From Owenia fusiformis (Eukaryota; Annelida; Polychaeta; Sabellida; Oweniidae): a stretch of DNA of 64,000 nucleotides. A program made the position numbers and the translations under genes. Each line of letters opens with the position of its first letter. Positions within the stretch are counted from its first letter, which is position 1. The DNA is taken from the NCBI GenBank assembly GCA_903813345.2, contig CAIIXF020000011.1, positions 24,854,166 through 24,918,165 of the forward strand. Reading direction: 5' to 3'. Shown here one piece after another: positions 50,087 to 60,600 of this stretch. The notes beneath the pieces were generated by a model, which was given only the letters and a program-made list of their open reading frames with translations, did no database searches and had not been told where the DNA came from.

Positions 50087-53000
50087 ATGGCGGATGATAC
50101 ATTTGGAATTCCTATTATTGATTTTGGTATTTATGGCCTTCAGAACGATGAAAGTGGATTGAGTGATGGTCAGTTGCACGATTTAGCTTCAGCTGTATAT
50201 AGAGCATGTACCGAGGTGGGATTCTTGTACCTAAAAAATCATGGTGTTGATATGCAACAGGTAAAGTGTTAATTTCCGGGTATATATCAAAATTAAATCA
50301 AGAAAGAGTAATACAGAAGGTTGAAGACAGGAGAGATTCCCATAGCGACCATTATAACGTTTTACCCTAGTATACAGTTGTAAAGTATCCATGCTTGGTG
50401 CTACATGCTACAGTGGTTGAGAGAGACTTATCTAGCTTCCTGATACAATGTTGCCATGAGCTGTTATCTACAGAAATTTTCAAGGGGATAAATGAACGAA
50501 CTTGAAGACAACAATCCCTTCCTCAATTTTTCTGATTTGGAACACAAATAAATATAAGTCTGCTTAGAGTAATCTACTCAAATCGCCCCGCAATTTAATA
50601 ATTTGAAAATATATCATTTTTACCTGGAAATGTTTTCTGATAGATCAATTCCTGTCCTTTAAAATTGATCCTCAATCAATCCGTTTAACACAAAACCTGC
50701 GCTGGGCTCCTCCAGTGCAGAAAGAGGGAAATGTGTTTTATTTGCGCAAAACCCGCATCAACATTCGGAATATTGTTTTCCTTTGCATTGCGATCTAACT
50801 ATAACTGGCCTTAGCTACATAAATAATAGGCTGAATTAGGTAGCCCTGTAAATGTGGACGTTGTTAGGTCGGTGTCTGTAACAAATGGCAGGTCGTGACA
50901 TTTTGCATTTTAATGCCTTGTTTTATATACATATATTGTTATAATAGGTAGAGAAAGTGCGAGGTGTATCCAAGGCATTCTTCCTACTCCCAGAGGAAAC
51001 TAAGAAACGTTACGCTCGAGTAAACGGCAATGACTTTGGTTATATTGCTAAAGAAGTTGAACGGTAAATTGCTTCCAACAAATAGCCTAATGAAACGATT
51101 TACAATTGTTCCCCTGTCTTCGTATGAGTATAGCCCCACGGACTTCCAGGGGAACATCCTGATCAACTAGAATAGTATAGAAATCTTAAGACTACATTCT
51201 CAGACCGTTCATTTGTTTAGTTTTGGCATGTACTAACTACTAAGTACTATAAACTGGCTAGTAATGGCTTGTATATGCTGTATCTTTTTTCAGACTTAAT
51301 CCTGAAAGAGAAGCTGGTGACCTGAAGGAGGCCTTCAATATAACTCCTAACAATGCTAAAGCCAAGGTGAATGGATTGTACATCATACTAACTAACATCA
51401 TATTCTTCCTATTCGCACAGTTGGTTTTGGGATTATAGTAGTGATAGTTCAAGCCCGCAGACCCCCCCCCACTGGCCAAAAATTCTTTCAAACCCCCTGT
51501 AGTCTATCTTACTTTAAATGTCAGGTTTAAAAAACTTAAAAAAGCTTAAAATTCTTTGTTTGAATGTCCATCCTCGCTAGATATGTTTTATCGCATATTT
51601 ATTCTGAAAGTACTGTATATTTATATTTATAGTATAATGTGATAATTTGATTTTTGAGTGCTCAGTATAGTTAATAAACATGTATGTACATTTATGTAAA
51701 AGTATCATGTTATAATGTTAAATTCACAAACTTAATTTGCATTATCTTATCAGTTGGTTGAACTTATAACTTCTACGTGGTTGCGATATGTACCGTTATA
51801 TATGTTTTAGAGAGTCGATCAATAAAAGATATGTATATATTTACGAAATTAAGCAAAATACATTTGTTAAACTTAAAACCACAACCGTATATTATAGTAT
51901 ATATGTATAATGATTTATTTTTATACGACAACAGCAACCTGGGATAGCTGTTGTCTATAATTTCTACCGGAATTTCTATTTCTATTTGAAAAAATAAAAT
52001 GCACAAGTATCATTACATGTATTTCGATGTAATGAATTTGATAACTTTGACATATTGTTGGTTGACATCATGTCACAAAAAGCCAATGTTAGATGGGGAA
52101 GAACCCGGGGGAAGAACTAGCGGCTGCTCATTCTCTTGAATATTGACACACGTATTGCAGTATAATAAGCCAATGTACAGGGTGTGTCATAATGACCGTC
52201 CCCCCATCAACCGCCAATCCTAAATAGCATACCACCATATGTTATATATCATATGAAAGCTTGTTCAATACTGGGCTTATTTAAATAACTTTGAATAGGC
52301 TCAACACTCTTTACAACTTGCTTCATACCTCTACAAAAGGTACCCATTTTACCTTAGGCATAGAATCTGAAAGCTGTATCTTTTCCAAAATTAGCCATGT
52401 ACCATGCAAACAGCTATGGTAACCATGCCTCAATACACTATTATCTACAGTGACGTACAACTTATAACATTTGATGGATGCTGAGGATATATCCTGGTGA
52501 TATTTGAAAGACAAAAGTATAAAATAGAAAGAAATACCAAGAGACTTCTAAGTGATTTAATGGATTATATAGCAATATCACTGGGGGGTATCGTGATGCA
52601 ACAACACCGTGTTGTTGCATCAAGATGGCCAGACTTCCGGTGATAGATTTTCGTACGATATTTTGTTTCCCCAATTAAACCCATTTCTAGGACGAGTTGC
52701 TCAATAACCATACACGTGCAGTTAGCACACGATCTATATTTAAAGAAACTGTCATTAGTATACATGTACCATCACCAAGAAGCAATAAGTTAACGGTTTT
52801 AGTTCCTCACTATTGATGCAACAACACCAAACCGAAGATGCAACAACACTCCTCTAGATTTGAGCAATGATGCAGCAACACCAATTAAAAGTCTAATTTC
52901 AGAAGACCATAGATCTCGAGAGGAACAGATTTTAAATGCTACCATTGCAACACCGTTACCCATTACCCATATTTGCGTTCTTCTCAAGGCATTCAAAATA

Positions 53001-56000
53001 CACGTCCTGCGGGCGAAGATCCTTTATATGTATTTTCAAAAATTTATACTTTTAAAAATTATAATGTACTGGACGTTGTTCTATAACATAGTTCAATCGC
53101 CTTTAACATGGCAAGCTTTAGCAACCCAATCTATTTTCATAAACCACTGTTCCATAGCTTAATGACCCTGACTCCAGTTAGTATCATTCAAAATGGTGGA
53201 CAAACATCTTTCGTTCTCGGTAAACTTGACGAGCTATTGGAAATTATCTGTCATCCATCTGTGGAACAGTGATAAACTAGTAGATGTACGTTACCACTGT
53301 TTATCAAATTATAACTAAAACAGTTTAACGGTGACATTCGTGAGCTTATGTTGATGGGATGATTGCTTCATCTATGATATAATATGATATGATTCTTTAT
53401 TTCCTCCAATTTGGAGAGCCAACGTGTAAAAACGTCTAATTGACTTATGTAGAATTATTGCTCTCTTTGGATTCCTTCTCTCCGACTGAGTAAAAAGGAA
53501 AACAAAAGTGATAAGATTAAGGGCCCGAAAAGGTAAATTGATAGGGGTACAGTTATCCCAGATATCCCGGGCCCTCGGGAAATATCATATTGTCTCTCGG
53601 AATAAAACCGATATTGAATCCCTCTCAGTAAATAACGTTTATATAATAGCATTGTATAACTGCAATATCATTAAACCAACACTCATCCTTTACATCTCTT
53701 GAGAACGATGTACAACTCCTGGATAGCGTAAACTCCTGAGCAGCGTATACAACTCTTCAACTTGATATATGACATCATACTTTGGGTGGGATAACAAAGG
53801 ATATACAATATACAATTGTTGACCTCTCCAGAGGTCAACCGGCAAAATTGTATACCGAGACTGTAAACCGAGAAACTACTGTTGACAGAGACCGAAGTAG
53901 TACAGTAACATACGCGGTCAATAATATGATATCCCATGATGCACAGGTGGGGTACAGGCAAAAATGTTGACCGCCAATTGACCAATCAGATGCGAGTATT
54001 TACACTGAGGTACTAACAATACATTTTGTTGACCGCTCATCAACCAATCAGAATTGAGTATTTCAATTGAGGTACTAACATGACTAACAACACAAAATGA
54101 CGTTGTCTTTCCAAAATCATATTAGTTATTTGTAAACAATTTCCATATGGCAAATCAAGGGCATTTAATTTAGAAAATGTATAATCTTTATTTTTCAGAT
54201 ACAATATCAATGAGATTGCCTCCCGGGGATTTAGTACTTTATTTAGTTTGCCTTGTATATCCTTTTAACTTTGATATAGACAAAGAAACCAAACAAAATA
54301 CGTTTCGTCCATGGACCACTGACTCACGCGTTTTATTCATGTCCCGACCTACACCTGTAAACAGAACATAAAACAGTTTCTCTTGTTGTTCAATGATACA
54401 TTATATTGGCGTTTTTGCATCAGCACATTGGTGTTGTTGCATCATCGATAAGAAACAGAGTGGTGTTGTTGCATCAATAGTGAGGAATCAAAACCACGAA
54501 TTTATCGCTTCTTGATGATGCTACATGTATACCACTGACAGTTTTTTAAAATATAGATCATGCGCTAACTGCATGTGTATGATTATTGAGCAACTCGTCC
54601 TAGAAATGGGTGTAAATTGGGAAAACAAAACATCGTACGAAAATCTATCACCGGAAGTCTGGCCATCTTGATGCAACAACACGGTGTTGTTGCATCACGA
54701 TACCCCCCAGTGAATATGCTCCTCTCTTTAAATCTATTAGGAATGGTACCCACCACAAATCACACAAACTGGGGGTAAAGTGACAATCAAACATAAGTTT
54801 TACAAATTATGTTCCCAATGACCAGCTATGATAAAAATTGGCACATAACTCCAGAATTGAATAACCTTTATTATGGTACACTAGTATAGATTATGGGGCC
54901 ACATGATCTCGGATTGGTTGTGGATGGGGGGACGGTCATTATGAAACACCTTGTACAAGGGATGTGTATTAGTCTAGCTACAAGCCTTTGTGACACAGTT
55001 GTTATAGTAGATAGCCCGGGGTCTCGAGGCAAGACTAATGTGCAACAGCTACTGCCGTACGCATCTTTCAGTGCTAAATAGATAACAGCGCAACATCGAA
55101 TTTAAAAAATACAATACGACGCGGAGGAGCTATGAATGGTATTTGATTTAATAAGTAGGTAATATTGTACTGTTTCCTATATTTTAAGAAATGGCCCGAA
55201 GAAGAGATCCCTGGATTCAAAGATGAGGTTATGACGTTATTCAACCAGTGCAACAAGCTATCAATAAGGATATTGGAAGTTATGGCCATTGGATTAAAAC
55301 TGGTAAGGCATTCTTTGAATCAGACCTCTCTAATTAATTCTTTCTCTTTCTATATAGTAGTCCCCAAGCTTAGCACTGCGATTTAAGTTTAACAAATTCT
55401 AAACTGCCATTTGGGTTGAATTGAAATTTTTTGGGGCGTCCCATATTTTAATTTTTCCGAGCATTCTCTCTGTTTCGATATGTACCAGGTCGTTCAATAA
55501 GTTCCCGGAAAAACGCTCTCATTTTTTTAGTTTGTGGTATTTTTTATTGAAATTTTCACAGTATGTGTAAAATATATTTAGAATTTATGTATAGAAATAT
55601 TTGTATACAATATTTCATATTTATTAACTTATCCTTGATAACGTGACGTCATAAATGGGTATGCGGGGCACTATTTTGATGTTAAAATTACACAATTTTC
55701 AATTTATTCATCATATGTTCACATTTTTTGTATTTGTTTTATTTCAACTGAATAAACAGTCCTATTGCCATGGTAACTATGTGACATCATATTACTGCTG
55801 TATGTAAAACAATTTATGCCCCCCCCCCCTAGACACACCTCATACCATGTCCCTGATTGAGTAAAAGAGTTGTAATTAGGTCACTCTAGTGATTCAATGG
55901 ATCATTGAGAGGGACATATATGTACTATAACCTGATGATATATATTGTGAAATTACTGAACATTAGGATCGAGATGCTTTCACAAAGTACCACACTCCCA

Positions 56001-56779
56001 ATAACATATGCGCCACTACGATGAGATCTCTTTACTACAATACTCTCCAAGAGGACTTCATCCCAAAGGCGGGCCAGGTGAGATGCGGGGAGCACTCGGA
56101 CTATGGCTCGATAACATTGCTGTTCCAGGACGACGTCGGGGGACTCGAGGTAGATATTTATATGTGATTCATCCTGTAATATTACTGCATTGTAAACATG
56201 AATCCTATAAATTGGAAATAACATGGTATTACGTTTGGAAAACGTTGTCATCATGATACACAGTATGAATCGATATACCATTCTTGTTCTTTGAACTATA
56301 CATATTTTGTCAAATATAATGAATTGAATGTCACAATGGTGTCCTTGTTTTTCAGGTTGCAGATCGTTCCGGGCAATATGTGGCAGCGACACCCATTGAT
56401 GGTACCATAATTGTGAACATAGGAGATCTCATGCAGCGTTGGACTTCTGATACTTTTATCTCAACTGTAAGTTTTTCAAATAAAAACAATATAGATTTTT
56501 GGGCATTGTCGGCCTAGTCCTTATGTGTATAAACAAACTCATTCTTCTTTTAACTTTCAGAAACATCGGGTGCTAATACCCAAAGAAGAGCTTCACAAAA
56601 AGGAAAAGATGGCGCGTCAATCAATAGCCTTTTTCGTGCACCCCGAAGAAGACGCCATGATCTCGTGTATAGATGGCTCTGAGAAATATGAACAAATCAC
56701 CGCAGGAGATTATTTACAAATGCGATTCAAAGATAGCTATGGTGATAAAAATAAAAAATCAAGGGTAACGTGGAAATAA
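50087..56779 (+). CDS. 2OG-Fe(II) oxygenase (isopenicillin-N-synthase-like), copy 3
   Basis: Exons 50087-50260, 50948-51063, 51294-51366, 55189-55302, 55967-56149, 56356-56466 and 56561-56779 (stop) give 329 aa. Exon 1 has lost one codon (the Pro of ESGPLSDG). All ligands are kept: His202/Asp204, His259 and Arg276/Ser278. No disabling change is present. The last exon carries several substitutions compared with copies 1 and 2 (PEEDAMISC, EQITAGDY, KKSRVTWK), so it has diverged at the C-terminus. Intron 3 contains the shared TA-type MITE with a 2.1-kb CACTG-ended element inside it. Confidence 0.93.
52579..54712. mobile_element. 2,134-bp CACTG-ended TIR element with 5-bp target duplication
   Basis: The ends CACTGGGGGGTATCGTGATG and, in reverse complement, the same 20 bases open TIRs of about 250 bp at roughly 90% identity. 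AATAT flanks both sides (52574-52578 and 54713-54717). The undisturbed paralogous site in copy 2 (about 45431-45443) has AATAT once. Each TIR holds the perfect odd palindrome GATGCAACAACAC-C-GTG..., and GATGCAACAACACC recurs subterminally. No transposase is recognisable inside. CAC ends with a 5-bp duplication fit Transib/RAG-like elements; CACTG also fits EnSpm, but those give 2-4 bp. Confidence 0.85.
53965..54085. repeat. Tandem pair of ~67-bp units inside the CACTG element
   Basis: TTGACCGCCAATTGACCAAT...GAGGTACTAACA is followed by TTGACCGCTCATCAACCAAT...GAGGTACTAACA. The two units contain CCAATCAGA, an inverted-CCAAT-box-like match. They may be a remnant of a promoter or a structural repeat; their role is unknown. 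Confidence 0.5.
55485..55800. mobile_element. Mariner-type fragment in copy 3 intron 4
   Basis: It starts CCAGGTCGTTCAATAAGTTC right after TA, a terminus style common to IS630/mariner elements. The right border is at TATG. The equivalent intron in copy 2 (about 46418-46425) lacks it. The right end does not mirror the left, so the element is probably truncated. Confidence 0.55.
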
Positions 56780-57692
56780 AACAAACGTTTGGATGTCGAC
56801 AGTTATCACACGAGCAATATTTTCAGGCATTTACAGTACCTTCCCAGATAATATGATCCATAAAATCACAAGATTCAATAAAAAAAAAACTGCAGATTTA
56901 GCAGCTAATTTCTGGTTAATTTGTAATGATGTATTTCTGTTTTGAATAAAAAAAATATAAAATAATAGCTGATCAAACTGAACCTATGTTTTTCTGTTAT
57001 AAGAGCAAATGAGCAACAGTAAAAACATACAGGTATTTCATGCAAGGTCATTCTCACATAAATAGGTCAAGGTCACAAAAGATCAAACTGTTCCAGTTTT
57101 AAGGTTATTCGGTCCATCTTATTCCAGAAGTGATACATAATATTTGATCAAACATACACATTTTGTAATATTCCGATCATTGAAATTGTCTATATTGCTA
57201 GATAAAAACAATATGGAATTGTGCACTGAAAGCCCAAAACTGCTAATACAGGGTGATCATTAAGTTCTGGGAATTGGTCTGCCATTTCAAGATTTCCCAA
57301 CCATTTGAGTTGAAATTTTTAGCAGGTGTACATTGTACATTGTTGACTAAACTGTCATATTTCAGTGATTTGTAGGACAAGTGGTGGAAATTTTCAAATA
57401 TTTCAACTTTAACTTTGGGTTCACAGGGTCAAGGTCACTTGCCGATGGCAAGTTTTGTCATTTGTTTTCCTGGGAAATCCACCCTGTTTAATATGTTTTA
57501 TCGATAATCTAGTGAGATATGCACAAAATAGGTAGTATTTGCTCTTTATTGTTAGTTTACACTTGTAAAACGGTCCGGTAAAATATAAGTTTTCATGTAA
57601 ATGCTACTACATGTAGTTGAACTATAATATGGATGCTATTGATTGATGAATGTTCAAGGGTGTAATATTTGTGCTCTATTTTGCAAATATTG
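56780..57692. other. Intergenic gap between oxygenase copy 3 and the PAN/fucolectin gene
   Basis: The two genes converge here. At 57249 TACAGGGTGATCATTAAGTT resembles a mariner terminus, but no matching inverted end was found. I see nothing else. Confidence 0.5.
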
Positions 57693-60600
57693 TCATATTT
57701 TAAATGGAAGTGTTCCCATTGCCAAAACATGACATGCACAGTCATCCTTAGCAGTGAGCTCCCCAAATACTTCTATCTCGCACAATGTCAGTGTTTTTCC
57801 AGATCCGGCCATTTGCAGCTTTAAGTAGCGACCAAGCACGATGTTCTCGCAGCAGAGAGTTTCTGATCTCCCTTGAGGTGTTCTGGTGAAGGAGGTACAT
57901 CGTTCCCATAACCCCATTGGTGCATCTCTGGTAAACGTGGGTGACACTTCTATTGAGTAGTCTGTCAACATCTCACCTAAAATGTCATTTAATCAGTGGA
58001 TCGACTTGAGTAGTGTCGGAATTATTTCAAACACAATAGTGATGTCTTATCAAACATAACTATTGTCGGATCAAATGCAAAGATGCATTTCTCATAATTC
58101 ACACATAGCTAGGCAAGATGTGTCCAATTTAAGCCAATCAGAACACGCTATTTTACGGAACTACATTCCGTTATATAACCAATTACGAACTCAAGATCAC
58201 TAGTTAAACGGTTGTCATGGTGATGACTGGACTGTACATATTGAAATTGATACTTTGGCAGCTTGTCACTTGCAAAAAATATGTTCTTTTAGTGATTTCG
58301 TATCTTTTAGATGATTTTGTGGAAAATATTTGTAAATGCAATGTGTGAAAAGAATTAAGCCCAATACTCAATGCCCCGCATCTCGTGCAAATTTTGGAAA
58401 GCAACACCTTCAAGCATGCAATGGTCGTTCCACACTGCACTGAGTCCAGGGCTTAAATCCTTAAATATATCATTGAATTAACAATTTTACACCATGCTGC
58501 TCATGTGACTATTGGTCACTTTGTATATTTTCTTAACAGTATCACTTACAATATTTTCACTTAACAAGAAGAACTTAAAATGATCGGATTGCGAATAACT
58601 GTTACTTACTCTGAAGAGTATGGAATTTTACAAGAAATTATGGAAAACGCTCTAACCATTATTCAATTCTTGTGGAAATGCTAAGAAATGAAACATTAAC
58701 TGCAAAATTGTTCGGTCCTTTGTTCCCAACAAGTTGTAAAAATATTTTAAAATGCCGAATTTATTTAATCATTGAAACTTGCCAACATCCAATCAATAGT
58801 AATTTGGCAAATATTTCACACTTTTGTACAGCAGTGTATTTCATAAATATTTACCACAACAATCTTGGCGATTCCATACTCTGACACCAGACACACGGTA
58901 TGTGGTTCCCATGTCTACAACCCACCATGGTTCATTTGACATTGGCTCAGAGTGGGCGCATGGGTGGGGAACACCTCGTTTGTGGATACCTTAAATGTAA
59001 TTATGGATTATTTTAAAAGTCTTGTACACAAATCATGTTGAAAGAATGAGAACTTGTCAACCATCATACTTTTAGAGGACAAACGTAAAATATTGTTGAA
59101 TTTTATTGTTGAATTATTGATAATGTAGCTGTTTTCAGAATACCTTCAAAAAAGCTATCAATCGTGTTTTGAGATTCCGAATAATTAATTATCTTTGTTG
59201 TATTGACCGTTCAATTTACGGAGTAGTGTATTTTGCTAATTGTTCACGGTGAGATTCGTGAGGTGAGGTGTAGAAACAAGAACTTAAAGTATAATTCAAT
59301 CATGGCTTAAAATACCTTGAAAATGGCCATCATTTGCATTTTCAGGGTCCGACTTGATTTGGAATTTTTGGAGTGTATTTTGCTGATAAGACTTCTTGCC
59401 CACCGCCACATTAGTCAGTTTCAGATCTGGAAACAGAAAGATGCAATGAAACTTACCACATAATTAGAATCAGAGACCTATAAAACATGTTTTATATGTC
59501 TCTGTTAGAATTATCAAATATATGATACTAGGGTGTTTCATTTTTCAAGAATGTTCTCAGATTATAACGGCCCTTCAACGTGGGGTTACAAATGGTGCTG
59601 GTAGTTCACTGATTTTTTGTCAACAAAATCGGATAACGTTAAAACTGGTCCGTCGGCCATTCTTTCCGTCCCATTGGATTACATTGTGGGCGACACCCAC
59701 TTTTTAATGGAAAACAACATTTCTTTGTTGCTCATTTACCGGAAATACAGGGTGGTAAAAAAAACGGCAATCCTAGTTTTTCCTAATATCTTTGTCATTC
59801 TAAGGAATAACTCCCTGATATTTTACACATTTGTACATCATTCAATTTCCTACCAACCTACCATATTTCATGACCATCGGACTGATAGTCACAATATTAC
59901 TGCATTTTAAGCAACATACCCCAGATGGCCACTTTCGGGCTGTCTGAGCTGGTCTGTTATCCAAATGAACTCCATTTTCAACTTGATGCACTGGTGAACT
60001 GTAACAATTATGTATTCTTGGGGAGCCAAGCACTTTATGAAGTAGTGGAGAGGCACTTTCACACAGACAGATGCACAGTTTAGTGTGTTCTCAGAAGATT
60101 GGGTCCTTTACCTTTGATGATGCTAACAGATATGCAATAACTGTCAACATCAAAGTCAAAGTCCATGATTCCCATGGAGTTCTTGGGGACTTTAGGTGAA
60201 CCCAGGGTGGTTGAAAGGCAGCAACAGTGGTTCCAACAAGACAGAACCATACCCCATACACCAAATGATGCACAATATTGGCTTTGGGACCACTTCAATG
60301 ACCACATTATCAGCAGTACAACAGACAATGAATGGGCACCCCATAGTCCAGATATGGCCCCATTTAATCTTTACCAGTGGGGATACCCAAAAGATAGAGT
60401 GTAGGGTAATAACACCAGAAAGACATTTGACCTCAAAATAAAGATCACATGTGTCATTCAGGCCATACTTGCTGAGGGATGCTGTTATGTCACTGACAGG
60501 TTTGGAAAACATGTGCAGGTTTGCCTACAGCACGATATTGGAGAACTGGGGCATCTTGTTTAAAGTGCTGTAACATTGCGATTATCTGTCCAATTTTCAT

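Larger units (their letters stand above)
52178..54953. mobile_element. TA-flanked MITE in copy 3 intron 3, interrupted
   Basis: Orthologous to 45038-45667, with the same termini (CAGGGTGTGTCATAATGACC and GGTCATTATGAAACACCTTG). It is split by the element 52579-54712. It supplies the filled site for dating that insertion. Confidence 0.85.

Noticed and set aside
57249-57640. Possible mariner element starting TACAGGGTGATCATTAAGTT
   Set aside because: No inverted partner end or transposase was found; one terminus alone does not define an element.
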